Shown: positions 51,515 to 60,729, counted from the stretch's first letter. The stretch is 64,000 bases of DNA from GCA-002708315 sp963676635 (GCA_963676635.1 OY781105.1:2976001-3040000), one strand, 5' to 3'. Notes: generated from the letters alone by a model not told the origin. Program-made: numbers and translations.

Positions 51515-52933
51515 TTAATGAATTAGTATAGTTTCAGTTAATTCTATTTTATTTATTAAGTGTTTTATTTTCAAATCATGCATATTTGAATAGTATCTTC
51601 GTGATGAATCTAAGAAACCCAAAAGTTTTATATTATTCTCAGATTTATCAAACTTAGAAGTAAATGTCAATTTTTGTTGCGAGTCACTTTCATTATGTAC
51701 TGTTAGTTTTTCCATATTTGGGTACTCTCTTGAGTTATTATAGCTTCTCAATAGCATTGATAATGTATGTAAGTACATGTTTAAATCGTCTTCGCTTACA
51801 TTCTTTGGTAAGATTGACTCGATTTGATTAATTAATTCCTGCAAAGAGTATCTTTCATTTTTCAGATTATTGTAAATAGTGTTGTTCTTGAATTTGATAT
51901 AAATTAGTAATATGAATAAACTCGGTACCACATAATTATTTGCAGGAAATTGTGTTAAAACTAACCTTGCATGGGCAAATATTTTTTCTTGAACTCTTAA
52001 TGTTAATCTTTCATAGTTAAACAATGAGGCGGCAAACTTTATGAAAGCTGAATTGTCTTGTTGTAATTCACGATATTGAAGCCTTTGTTTCTCTGCAAAG
52101 AATTCATCAAATCCAAAATATTCATACAAGTATTTTGTAAACGTTTTTATGTCTGGCTCAGGAATAGAATATTCAATATCAATGAATCTTCTTAAATATT
52201 CATTTGAATCTATCAAATCACTACCATAAACACCCCGAACTGCATTCCCTAACTGAATTTTATCTATTGATAAAACGAATACTATTCCGGGAACAGAAAA
52301 TAGATGTTTTAACTGTTCCAATAATTCGACTGCATAATTTGGACGGCATCTATCTAATTCATCAATTATGAAAACAACTGGTTTGTTCTCAGTTGTCTGG
52401 GAAACAAATTTTTCCAATGATTCTTTGAATTCTACGATGCTTTTTTTCTTACTTGTATAAATTTCAATTTGCTCTTGTAATCCATCAGCTACGCTGCTGG
52501 AAGTTTGATTTATGAATTCCTGAACAAACTCATTACCTACATGTTTTTCAATCTGAGTTTTAAGTAATCCCAAAGCCAAACTTTTTGCAAGTGGAAAAGC
52601 TTTATTAATTACTTTTTTAAATGATTCTTCGTTTTTTGAAGTTTTTAATTCCTTTAATTCAGAAATTAGTGTGACTAAAATATCTTGCTCGAAATCATTC
52701 TCCCAAGCATTAAAGTACAAAGTTTTAAAGTCCTCATTGTCCAGATATTGTTTCCACATTTTTATGAATGTGGTTTTTCCCGTTCCCCATTCATTGTCAA
52801 TTGCTAAAACAAATCCGTCATTAAAGTTTTTTACAATATCTGTTAATACGATAGCATATTCTTTTCTTCCCAATTTGCAATTTGAGAAAGGGTCTGTTTT
52901 ATTGATTACTATATCATTATGTCTAATTCTCAT
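51515..52933 (-). CDS. KAP-family P-loop NTPase
   Basis: The 472-residue protein has Walker A DNEWGTGKTTF (about residues 46-56) and the KAP-type Walker B VFIIDELDRCRPNYAVELLE near residue 205, followed by VPGIVFVLSIDK. KAP NTPases (Kidins220/ARMS/PifA) include PifA, which excludes phage T7. Many members have inserted membrane helices, but the region between Walker A and B here (residues 100-185) is mostly soluble. It lies between Fic and Shedu genes, which supports an anti-phage role; that is inference from context. Confidence 0.88.
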   Translation of the reverse strand: MRIRHNDIVINKTDPFSNCKLGRKEYAIVLTDIVKNFNDGFVLAIDNEWGTGKTTFIKMWKQYLDNEDFKTLYFNAWENDFEQDILVTLISELKELKTSKNEESFKKVINKAFPLAKSLALGLLKTQIEKHVGNEFVQEFINQTSSSVADGLQEQIEIYTSKKKSIVEFKESLEKFVSQTTENKPVVFIIDELDRCRPNYAVELLEQLKHLFSVPGIVFVLSIDKIQLGNAVRGVYGSDLIDSNEYLRRFIDIEYSIPEPDIKTFTKYLYEYFGFDEFFAEKQRLQYRELQQDNSAFIKFAASLFNYERLTLRVQEKIFAHARLVLTQFPANNYVVPSLFILLIYIKFKNNTIYNNLKNERYSLQELINQIESILPKNVSEDDLNMYLHTLSMLLRSYNNSREYPNMEKLTVHNESDSQQKLTFTSKFDKSENNIKLLGFLDSSRRYYSNMHDLKIKHLINKIELTETILIH

Positions 52934-52958
52934 AATTGTAGAATATCAGTTTAAACTT

Positions 52959-53090
52959 GGCGTTACGGTTTGAATATGGTGCGTTTGGCATTTTGAAACG
53001 CTTCATTTTCAAGTTAAGACTAATTTTATTTATTGCTAATATCTTCATATTTAGCACAATTTGCCAAATGTATTATATTCTTTGTTAGTG
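52959..53090. repeat. attC-like imperfect palindrome, spacer D
   Basis: The left arm ACGGTTTGAATATGGTGCGT (identical to spacer B at 19 of 20 bases) continues TTTGGCATTTTG and pairs with the right arm CAATTTGCCAAATGTATTAT. The ends are GGCGTTACG (52959-52967) and TGTTAGTG (53083-53090), near the KAP start and the Shedu stop. Confidence 0.65.
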
Positions 53091-53097
53091 GTAATAT

Positions 53098-54336
53098 TTA
53101 TTTTTCAGACACAACTTTTTGTAACCCTTCAAGTTTTGCTAATAATTCATCAAATGTTAAAATATCAACATTTTTCTGGTTTGACCTTAAAAGTTCAAAG
53201 CATTTAGTTTGATATTCGTTTAATCCCCTTTTTAATCCAATTACCAAGATTGTTTTAGGATCAACAACATGCTCTATATTACCAAACTCTTTTGTAAAAA
53301 CATCCTTTTGATCTAAACATTGGCTAATACCGCCAGACAAATCATCAGAATATGAATACACATCAGGTTTTCTATATGGTGTTTTTTTCAATAAATCTTT
53401 CTTATGAGTTTTTATCTCTAACAGTGCAAAATTATCTTGAAAACCATTTTGAAATAAAAAATCAACTATTCTACCATCTTTGTTTTCTAAAGATTTTCCG
53501 CCAACATATGCTTCTTGTTTTCTTAATATTACTTCAAAAGGGAATAAGTGATTTAGTATCCAAGAATTTTCACCAAAGAATTTTTGCCATTGCTTTTCAT
53601 TATCAGATTTCGAAGACATTAGTCTTTCAAAGTTTTTGATAATATCTTCAATAAAGACATTATTTATTTTATCTCTTGTTCTAATAAAATTTGAAGTAAC
53701 AGAGATCTTACTTGGCGGAGCGGTTTCCATCACAGTTGAAAGGGATTCAATATCTCCTTTTGTAACTTTTTCGAATGAATCAAATTTACTTAGAAAAGCA
53801 TCTAATTGACCAGCATTTAAGTATACATTTTCTCTGGTTAATTTTGAACTGATTTTAGATAGATTATTATTAATCAATAGTTTTCTTGTCCTATCATACC
53901 ATCGTTTCTCGTTGGCAATTTTTTTTAAGATTGGATCAAGGTCAGCCCAGTTAAATGAAAGTGTCTTTTTTGAAAATCTATTTCTAATATTTACTCCAAC
54001 AACAATTTTATCAAAGTCTTTAAATTTTGGATATAGAAAAGAAAAGAACAATTTAATTCTTTGAGATGAAAATCCATATCTTCCATTAATCTTGAAATCT
54101 TTTGGTATATCTCCAATGTTTTCCCATCCTCTTAGCTCAATAGTTTTTAATCTCTTTGAGCTTACAACTCCATTTGTCGGATTAACTGAATAAGGATAGA
54201 AAATAAATGTCCTTTGCCCTTTTAAAATTTCTTTCGTTTTGAATACAGGATTTCCTTCATCATCGCAATACTCATAAACACTTTTTACTTGATTGTCTCT
54301 TGTCAAGTTCTCTTGATTTGGAGTAAAATCATTCAT
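53098..54336 (-). CDS. Shedu-family anti-phage nuclease (DUF4263)
   Basis: The 412-residue protein ends in a DUF4263 nuclease domain: EKQWQKFFGENSWIL (about residue 245), then DGRIVDFLF and LLEIKTHKKDLL, the D...ExK core of PD-(D/E)xK enzymes, with a later ISQCLDQ. The N-terminal 235 residues are a variable sensor-like region, as is usual for Shedu proteins. Shedu is a known single-gene defence system. Flanking Fic and KAP genes and the broken integrase make this a defence island. Confidence 0.88.
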   Translation of the reverse strand: MNDFTPNQENLTRDNQVKSVYEYCDDEGNPVFKTKEILKGQRTFIFYPYSVNPTNGVVSSKRLKTIELRGWENIGDIPKDFKINGRYGFSSQRIKLFFSFLYPKFKDFDKIVVGVNIRNRFSKKTLSFNWADLDPILKKIANEKRWYDRTRKLLINNNLSKISSKLTRENVYLNAGQLDAFLSKFDSFEKVTKGDIESLSTVMETAPPSKISVTSNFIRTRDKINNVFIEDIIKNFERLMSSKSDNEKQWQKFFGENSWILNHLFPFEVILRKQEAYVGGKSLENKDGRIVDFLFQNGFQDNFALLEIKTHKKDLLKKTPYRKPDVYSYSDDLSGGISQCLDQKDVFTKEFGNIEHVVDPKTILVIGLKRGLNEYQTKCFELLRSNQKNVDILTFDELLAKLEGLQKVVSEK

Positions 54337-54358
54337 TATTTTCTGTTTTAAATATTAC

Positions 54359-54411
54359 TTGCAACGTTTAGTCTATGCAAAGTGAGTAGTTACGGACTCT
54401 AAACTTAGCAA
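54359..54411. repeat. attC-like hairpin, spacer E
   Basis: TTGCAACGTTTAGTC (54359-54373) pairs with GACTCTAAACTTAGCAA (54395-54411) through about 15 bp with two small bulges. It is placed 22 bp before the Shedu start, like the R' ends of spacers B-D, but shares no long sequence with them. Confidence 0.45.
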
Positions 54412-54517
54412 TCCAAGATAGATTTAGTTTTACATATTAGATTAATGTGTTAATCATTCCTAATGATTCACCTATTATCTTTTGAGAATGTATGAAAATA
54501 TATTTTTTATTTTTTGC

Positions 54518-54646
54518 TATTTATCTTTACGTTTTGGTGGTTTTAAAGATGGTGTATTACCTGGAGTGTCTTTATTGTCCCTTTGTCGTCTATCTGGTTT
54601 TCCTGTTGATTTTGCAATCCTTTTTGGACCTGTTTTAAGTGCCATA
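54518..54646 (-). CDS. Small basic protein, 42 residues
   Basis: An ATG at 54646 opens MALKTGPKRIAKSTGKPDRR and a further 22 residues ending KPPKRKDK. It is Lys/Arg/Pro-rich and probably unstructured. It is too short for a family call and has no visible SD. It sits upstream of Shedu in the same direction, with a hairpin spacer between, so it could be another cassette gene or chance. Confidence 0.35.
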
Positions 54647-55000
54647 GTTATAGTTTTTTGATGTTAAATTAATTAATATTTTTTCTTTTTGTCAACTACT
54701 TAATCTGATAATTTTGTAATCATTTTAGTTATTCCATCGAAATAACAGTATCATTTATCAATATCAAATTATTAGTATTTACAGGGCTTTCAAGTTTTTT
54801 GGTCCTGCTTTCTGAGTGTAAATATACAAAATAATCTTAATGACAAGTATTTATGTATATATTTTGGTTGGATATTATTATTTTATTCCATTCAAAGGTA
54901 AATTAAAAAGGACTTTTGTCTTTAATCACCATTGTAACTATTTGATATAAAATAACTTCTAAGGTTATGAACAATATGCACAAAAAAAAAATGAAAAAAA
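54647..55000. other. Intergenic, possible decayed spacer
   Basis: No gene is seen. AAATTATTAGTATTTACAGG... at 54766-54793 matches 51433-51460 inside spacer C at 24 of 28 positions, so a remnant of a family-C spacer is likely here. The rest is very AT-rich. Confidence 0.4.
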
Positions 55001-55039
55001 ATAGTAAGAGTATGCATTTTGTTAACATACTCTTACTAT
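55001..55039. terminator. Strong bidirectional intrinsic terminator
   Basis: Perfect 14-bp stem ATAGTAAGAGTATG/CATACTCTTACTAT with an 11-nt loop. On the minus strand it is followed by two long T runs (eight and nine or more), on the plus strand by TTTTTGTTTTTG. It ends 12 bp after the tRNA-like gene. Confidence 0.88.
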
Positions 55040-55050
55040 TTTTGTTTTTG

Positions 55051-55122
55051 TTACTGGGGGAGGATTCAAACCTCCATCTAACTCTTCGTTCAAGTTGCTT
55101 TATTCAATTAAGCTACCCAGTA
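55051..55122 (-). tRNA. tRNA-like gene, degenerate or non-canonical
   Basis: Minus strand, 72 nt. The acceptor stem TACTGGG/CCCAGTA is perfect (7 bp), the D stem GCTT/AAGC 4 bp, the T arm GGAGG-TTTGAAT-CCTCC perfect. The anticodon arm AACTT-GAACGAA-GAGTT (5 bp, one G-T) would give anticodon ACG (Arg). Position 33 is A instead of U, position 26 is missing, the D loop lacks GG, and T-loop C56 is T. It is followed by a strong terminator, so it may be expressed, but it is not a normal tRNA. Confidence 0.5.
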
Positions 55123-56076
55123 TGTGATTTTAAATTAGGCTGGTGCATCAGCCTTTTTTGTTTTAAAATCGCTACAAATATATGTAATATACATACTAAT
55201 ACCTATCAATTTTTATTAACAAGAGGTGTGGAAAAAAAAATCGCCCAGCAGATTAAAGCGTTAGAAAGAAAATGCTAAAAATATTTTATTTTGAAGAGTT
55301 TGGCACAGTTTTTATATGCGCTTTTGCAATACAACTATTGTATATCAATTCTAATTCAATAATTTGCGATTATAATTTATCATTTCTTTTTTGTGAATTA
55401 TATATCATACTCACCTATGCCAGTCCCACACTCTTATAGTACTTAGGACAAGCGTGACTGAGTGTAAATATCAGATAATATACAGCATGTGTGGATGATA
55501 AGCGTATCTGGATTATGAAAAATGTGAAAAAGTTGAATGTGGATATTTACAGTTTTTACGGTATTTAACATCGATAAGGCGTATAAATATTCTGTATTAA
55601 ACCATCGTAACATATAATATATCAGCACATTGTCGAACTGCATATTATCTACACGAAATCGCGTAAGCGTTAGATGTACCCTTACATTAGCTGTTGAATT
55701 TTTGATTATACAAGTGTACATTCAACCAAATAGATTCTTCCAACATAGTCATGAGATATAAAGTACTGCAAGCACTATTTTAAGATGAAATAGAGTGTTT
55801 ATTTGAGCCTATTTCACCTCTTAATGCAAAGGTAACTACTTACGCAGTCTATGTAAAGGGTATATGAATGCTTTTAGAGATGTTGGTGATTGAGAATAAT
55901 TGTTAACCGGTACGCACCATTGACGTGATCTGCTCACTTCGTTTAATGGTGCTTACAATCTGAAAAGGCGATATTGTGTAAATTTGTAAATGAGTTATTA
56001 AAATTATTGTTTAGCCGGAGTATTTCTCCATTATTTCTCCAGATTTGTTCACTGAGGTAATGCAAATAAAACAAAA
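55123..56076. other. Long intergenic region at the island's right end
   Basis: No gene is supported; the longest frame (55443-55721 minus) has no recognisable content. Elements seen are a short plus-strand terminator-like hairpin GGCTGGTGCATCAGCC with six T (55138-55159), an 8-bp inverted repeat GCACCATT/AATGGTGC (55913-55952), and the paired TTTCTCCA repeat at 56023-56041. Confidence 0.5.
56023..56041. repeat. Right-end paired repeat (possible integrase arm sites)
   Basis: TTTCTCCA occurs twice with an 11-bp period (56023-56030 and 56034-56041), matching the pair before the integrase remnant in sequence, period and orientation. Confidence 0.45.
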
Positions 56077-56108
56077 AGCCTCTACACTAAAATATTAGTA
56101 TAAAGGCT
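56077..56108 (-). terminator. Terminator of the second tRNA-Leu gene
   Basis: On the minus strand AGCCTTTATACTAA and TTAGTGTAGAGGCT pair with one mismatch and one G-T pair, then TTTTTGTTTTA. It starts 15 bp after the tRNA 3' end. Confidence 0.8.
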
Positions 56109-56122
56109 CTTTATCTGATTAG

Positions 56123-56206
56123 TACCCAAGGCCGGGGTCGAACCGGCACTCCAGGGAAGGAACTGGTTTTTGAGACCAGCGCGTCTACCAATTCCGCCAC
56201 TTGGGC
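56123..56206 (-). tRNA. tRNA-Leu (CAA), copy 2
   Basis: 84 nt, identical in every base to copy 1 (48414-48497); anticodon CAA, class II long variable arm, CCA not encoded. The sequences flanking the two copies differ beyond 2-3 bases on each side. Confidence 0.96.
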
Positions 56207-56308
56207 TTATTACTTTTGTATACGATGGTTTTAACCCATCATCGCCAAAAGTGAATGCAAAAGTAATAATTTCCGTTTAACACGGATGTTTTTTTCTGAA
56301 AAAACGTA

Positions 56309-58573
56309 TTATGGCTCCACTGCGTTCATTACAGATACCATAATCATATCCACAATCTCCTTAACACTACTGCCCATGCGCAGTACGTGTGCCGATTTAT
56401 TCATCCCCGTAAGGATTGGTCCTATTACCTCCATATTGCCTATTTCCTGTAACAGTTTCTGTGCAATATTTGCTGCCGCAAGATTAGGGAAGATAATGGT
56501 ATTTACATTATTGTTAACCAGTTTGGAGAACGGAAACGCTCCTTTCATAAGATCCTGATCAAAAGCCACGGATGCCTGCATTTCGCCATCTACAATAAGA
56601 TTTGGATAGTTGGTATGCAGGTAATCTACTGCCCTTCGTACACAATTTGTGTCGTCGGACTTAATGGAGCCAAAATTAGAATACGACAACATTGCAATCT
56701 TAGGCTCAATTTTGAACTTACGTATTTCTTCAGCGGCAAGTAAAGTAATATCAACAAGATCCTTGTCGCACGGTGTTTTATTAACGGTACAGTCGGCCAA
56801 AAACAGCGGTCCCTGTTTAGTGTTTACAATATACATACCCGACACAATCCTGCTTTCCTCACGTTTTCCAATTACATGCAGCAACGGTGTTACTGAAACG
56901 GGATAGTTACGTGTAAGGCCCAATAGTACTGCATCGGCATAACCCTGTTTTACTAACATAGGAGCATAGTAATTTTGATGAGAAAGGGCATCCAGTGCCG
57001 AAACCATCGTCATTCCATTACGCTGTTGTTGCTCAAAAAGAATTTGAGCAAACTCATTCCTTCTCTCATCCTCTTTGTTCGATTTATGGTCAATAATCTC
57101 CACACCATCCAGCTCCAGTTCATGGTCGGCTATTTTCTTTCTGATAATCTCTTCATTACCAAGCAACACAGGTATAGCAAGATTCTCATTCCATGCAATT
57201 TCCGCAGCTTTAAGCATATTATACTTATGTGCATCGGCCAGCACAACCCTTTTAGGAGCACGCTTACAAGCCATTTTCATCTGCATTTTAAGCTTGTTAG
57301 TAAGACCCATACGCTTTTGAAGTTCTTCAATATACGCATCCCAGTCTTTAACAGGCTTTTGGGCAACGCCTGTTCCCATGGCCGCCATAGCTACAGCAGG
57401 CGCCACACGTTCAATCAAACGCGGGTCTGTTGGTTTAGGGATAATGTAATCGCGGCCAAAGCTAAGGTTCTGTATTTTAAAAGCGATATTTACCTCTTCA
57501 GGGATAGGTTCCTTGGCCAATCGGGCAAGAGCCTTGGATGCAGCCAGCTTCATCTCATCGTTAATTTCCGTAGCCCTCACATCCATGGCACCGCGGAAGA
57601 TAAATGGGAATCCCAGTACATTATTGATTTGGTTAGGGAAATCAGAGCGTCCTGTAGCCATAACAATATCATCACGGATAGAAGTAGCTTCATCATAAGA
57701 TATCTCCGGAGTAGGGTTGGCAAGGGCAAATACAATAGGGTTCTCAGACATTGACAGCAGCATTTCCTTTTTAAGGGCACCACCAACCGATAGTCCCAGA
57801 AACATGTCAGCGCCTTTTATGGCCTCTTCAAGAGTATGAACAGAGGCCGAAGTAGCAAACTGCTGTTTGATGGAGTTCATATCCGTGCGATCGGTATGAA
57901 GCACCCCTTTACTGTCAAGCATAATAATATTTTCAGGTTTTGCTCCCAGTGCTATATACAGCTTGGTACATGACACAGCAGCAGCGCCGGCACCATTTAC
58001 TACAATCTTAACATCTTCAATCTTTTTGTCTACTATTTCCAAAGCGTTTAACAGTCCGGCTGATGTAATAATAGCAGTACCATGCTGGTCGTCGTGCATT
58101 ATAGGAATATTCAACTCAGCTTTAAGTCTGTCCTCAATTTCAAAACATTCAGGGGCTTTAATATCCTCCAGGTTGATACCACCAAATGTAGGGGCAATGG
58201 CTTTCACGACAGTGATAAATTTGTCGACGTCTTTTTCATCCACCTCAATGTCGAACACATCGATATCGGCGAATATTTTAAAGAGCAAGCCTTTACCTTC
58301 CATAACAGGCTTACCAGCTTCGGCGCCAATGTCACCAAGGCCAAGCACTGCTGTGCCGTTAGAGATTACAGCCACCAGATTGCCTTTGGCCGTGTATCTG
58401 TACACATCTTCTTTGTTTTCGTGAATGGCCAGACACGGATCGGCAACGCCGGGGGTGTAAGCCAGCGACAGATCTCTTTGTGTGTAATATGGTTTGGTGG
58501 GAACTACTTCAATTTTTCCCGGCCGCCCCAATTCATGATAATTGAAAGCGTCTTTTCTAAATAGCTTATCCAT
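56309..58573 (-). CDS. maeB: NADP-dependent malic enzyme (MaeB-type, two-domain)
   Basis: The 754-residue protein has an N-terminal malic-enzyme half (residues 1-420: SLAYTPGVADPCLAI, MHDDQHGTA, VVNGAGAAAVSC) and a C-terminal phosphotransacetylase-like half (430-754). MaeB enzymes decarboxylate malate to pyruvate with NADP; the C-terminal half binds acetyl-CoA as a regulator and is normally catalytically inactive. It is monocistronic, preceded by a -7 box. Confidence 0.93.
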   Translation of the reverse strand: MDKLFRKDAFNYHELGRPGKIEVVPTKPYYTQRDLSLAYTPGVADPCLAIHENKEDVYRYTAKGNLVAVISNGTAVLGLGDIGAEAGKPVMEGKGLLFKIFADIDVFDIEVDEKDVDKFITVVKAIAPTFGGINLEDIKAPECFEIEDRLKAELNIPIMHDDQHGTAIITSAGLLNALEIVDKKIEDVKIVVNGAGAAAVSCTKLYIALGAKPENIIMLDSKGVLHTDRTDMNSIKQQFATSASVHTLEEAIKGADMFLGLSVGGALKKEMLLSMSENPIVFALANPTPEISYDEATSIRDDIVMATGRSDFPNQINNVLGFPFIFRGAMDVRATEINDEMKLAASKALARLAKEPIPEEVNIAFKIQNLSFGRDYIIPKPTDPRLIERVAPAVAMAAMGTGVAQKPVKDWDAYIEELQKRMGLTNKLKMQMKMACKRAPKRVVLADAHKYNMLKAAEIAWNENLAIPVLLGNEEIIRKKIADHELELDGVEIIDHKSNKEDERRNEFAQILFEQQQRNGMTMVSALDALSHQNYYAPMLVKQGYADAVLLGLTRNYPVSVTPLLHVIGKREESRIVSGMYIVNTKQGPLFLADCTVNKTPCDKDLVDITLLAAEEIRKFKIEPKIAMLSYSNFGSIKSDDTNCVRRAVDYLHTNYPNLIVDGEMQASVAFDQDLMKGAFPFSKLVNNNVNTIIFPNLAAANIAQKLLQEIGNMEVIGPILTGMNKSAHVLRMGSSVKEIVDMIMVSVMNAVEP

Positions 58574-58603
58574 GTTAGTTAGTGTTAATTATTGACAATC
58601 TCA

Positions 58604-58611
58604 CAAAGTTA
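58604..58611 (-). promoter_or_regulatory. -7 box for the malic enzyme gene
   Basis: Minus-strand TAACTTTG fits TAnnTTTG, 30 bp before the start codon; no clear -33 element. Confidence 0.45.
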
Positions 58612-58689
58612 TGAAGTTAATTGATATATGTTGTATGTTTTAGTTATTTAGACTTGCTATAAATAGATGAGTTAAATGCGGGATTGTGA

Positions 58690-58733
58690 AAAAGCAAAAA
58701 AGAAAAAGGGCGATTGTGATACAGTCGCCCTTT
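58690..58733 (-). terminator. Terminator of the S8 protease gene
   Basis: Perfect 9-bp stem AAAGGGCGA/TCGCCCTTT with an 11-nt loop, then TTCTTTTTTGCTTTTT on the minus strand, 27 bp after the stop codon. Confidence 0.85.
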
Positions 58734-58760
58734 CTCTTTTTCGCCATTTTGTAATATCTT

Positions 58761-60704
58761 CTACTTCTTTACAAGTTTTCCTCTTTTTACTATTCCTTTT
58801 GATGAGTTGATAACATAGTAATAAACACCAGCTGCAATATCAGGGTTGTTCCAGATTATATCTTCATTACTGTTCGTGCTTTTATCCATAATAACAGAGC
58901 CATAACTGTTATATATCTTTAAACTAACTGGTCCAATATTGTTTCTGATGGTAAATCTGACAAAATCAGTAAAAGGATTTGGAGAGACCATTACCCGGGC
59001 ATCAGAAATATCATTAATACCTACTTCCGTTTTCACATGCATTATAACAGGAATAGACTTGTCATTACCAATATCACTACCAAGGTCAATAACACAGTCA
59101 TAATCGCCATAATCATATCCTGTGGAGTTATAGTACATTATAATATTATGGCTTTCGCCTGAGTTAAGTACACCGGAATAACTATCGAGAGTCAGCCAGT
59201 CGGGCTGATTTTCTATAACAATATCATACTCTATAGTACCGTTACCCGGATTAGAAATGACCAGAGTATCCTCATCAGTAGAATCTTTAAGAATATCCTT
59301 CTCAAAGATATCCTTGTTAGTTTCCAGATAAGGTTCGTTAAGAAGAAGCAATACAGAGTTATACACATTAAGACGGCCATTGGATACAGTGATATCATAT
59401 AGGTCGGGAAGAAAGTCGGTACCATTAAGAATGTGATCTTTAATTTCAAGGATTTTAGCACCCGGATTATCTTTATAAGAAGCTATAAAAGCACTATCGG
59501 CAGCAGCAAGGAGAAGCGCCACAGCCCCAGAAACATGAGGTGTAGCCATAGAAGTACCTGAGCTTGTTCGGTAAGCGTTATTTAGCCCCAGAGAAAGAAT
59601 TGTAGTACCCGGTGCACCCAGGTCAATTGTTGTTTTACCATATCCGGCGCTGGAATACAGATAATCCCTTCGAGTAGTATTAGTAACAGAAATCATATAG
59701 TCAGTAGTAAAAGCAGTAGGCACATCGCCAATACTATCAATATCCCAGTCTTTGTTTGCAGTAGCAGCTACGTTAAGCACCCCCAGTTGTCCCAGTGAGT
59801 CATACATAGCTTCCCATATGGGATATTCATCGGGCTGAGCACCGTCAACACCAAAGGAGCAGTTATCGGCCACCACAAAAGCACCCTGCAAACCATTGGA
59901 CTGATCATAAATTTCGCGCATCACATAAACATACGACAATGCTTCAACAACTATAGACTCATAGCGAGAGTCGCCTGCTACAAACATTGTTTTTGTGTTC
60001 CAGTTCACACCGCTTATGCCAGTAGTATTGTTACCCCTTGCACCAGCAATACCAGCCACATGAACGGCGTGAAGGTTTGGAGAGAGAGAGCCGTTATGGC
60101 CATAGGCATTCCAGCCATAATAATCATCCACATAGCCGTTGCCGTCATCATCGATTTCGTTGTCAGGGATTTCATTTCTGTTTACCCAAAGGTCCAGATC
60201 ATCATTGTTAAGATCAGCACCGCCATCCACAATAGCAATAACAATAGTGTCGCCATGAGCTGTGAGTCCTCCTGTGGAGTAATCCCATGCTTTGGTAACG
60301 TCAATATCAGCGCCCGGTGTTCCACCACCCTGACCTGTATTGAACAGTGACCACTGTTCGGTAAATAATGTGTCATTGGGAATAGTGGAGTTTATCTCTC
60401 TCATTTCAAGAATATGATTATTTTGAACGTTTATCACGCTTTTTTCATTTTTTAGGGAATAAATGACAGCTTCATTTGTAGTTCGTGAATTATCGTATTC
60501 CAAAAGGTAAATGTTAAATCTTTTTGAGATAGTATGTTTAAGAGTAAGATTATGTGTGCTTAACAGTTTATTTAGCTCTGTATTGTTATTTAATTGCACC
60601 ATAATCTCACCATCAATAACATTTGATAAGAGATAGTTCTGTGATACAACGGATGTGCTCATCATTATCAGCAGGATTATTATAATTGAATACCAGGGTT
60701 TCAT
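58761..60704 (-). CDS. Subtilisin-like S8 protease with T9SS tail
   Basis: I start at the ATG at 60704 (647 residues), which opens a normal signal peptide (ILLIMMSTSVVSQ); an upstream ATG at 60764 lies before the likely promoter. The catalytic triad is visible: Asp in IAIVDGGADL, His in LHAVHVAGIAG (a variant of HGTHVAG), Ser in SSGTSMATPHVSG. The propeptide-like N-terminal 100 residues precede the domain. After residue 470 come a beta-sandwich domain and a type A T9SS sorting tail (VSPNPFTDFVRFTI ... VKRGKLVKK). It is probably a secreted or surface protease. Confidence 0.92.
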   Translation of the reverse strand: MKPWYSIIIILLIMMSTSVVSQNYLLSNVIDGEIMVQLNNNTELNKLLSTHNLTLKHTISKRFNIYLLEYDNSRTTNEAVIYSLKNEKSVINVQNNHILEMREINSTIPNDTLFTEQWSLFNTGQGGGTPGADIDVTKAWDYSTGGLTAHGDTIVIAIVDGGADLNNDDLDLWVNRNEIPDNEIDDDGNGYVDDYYGWNAYGHNGSLSPNLHAVHVAGIAGARGNNTTGISGVNWNTKTMFVAGDSRYESIVVEALSYVYVMREIYDQSNGLQGAFVVADNCSFGVDGAQPDEYPIWEAMYDSLGQLGVLNVAATANKDWDIDSIGDVPTAFTTDYMISVTNTTRRDYLYSSAGYGKTTIDLGAPGTTILSLGLNNAYRTSSGTSMATPHVSGAVALLLAAADSAFIASYKDNPGAKILEIKDHILNGTDFLPDLYDITVSNGRLNVYNSVLLLLNEPYLETNKDIFEKDILKDSTDEDTLVISNPGNGTIEYDIVIENQPDWLTLDSYSGVLNSGESHNIIMYYNSTGYDYGDYDCVIDLGSDIGNDKSIPVIMHVKTEVGINDISDARVMVSPNPFTDFVRFTIRNNIGPVSLKIYNSYGSVIMDKSTNSNEDIIWNNPDIAAGVYYYVINSSKGIVKRGKLVKK

Positions 60705-60729
60705 AAGCGTTCTATTTGTTTGAATTTCA

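Larger units (their letters stand above)
48498..56122. mobile_element. Probable genomic island between identical tRNA-Leu copies
   Basis: The interval of about 7.6 kb is bounded by two identical 84-bp tRNA-Leu genes in direct orientation. It has a tyrosine-integrase fragment at the left end, and paired TTTCTCCA repeats of 11-bp period near both ends (48579-48599 and 56023-56041). Contents are accessory: Fic, KAP NTPase, Shedu nuclease, a membrane protein and a tRNA-like gene, all on the minus strand. The DNA is more AT-rich than the flanks. Full-length tRNA duplication is longer than a normal att core, so an original tandem tRNA pair cannot be excluded. Confidence 0.65.

Noticed and set aside
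55302..55322. Sigma-54-like sequence TTTGGCACAGTTTTTAT
   Set aside because: The -24 half fits but the -12 GC half is missing, and no gene or activator site lies downstream.
55443..55721. 92-residue minus-strand frame at the island's right end
   Set aside because: No domain, signal or membrane pattern, and no promoter or SD; composition like random AT-rich DNA.
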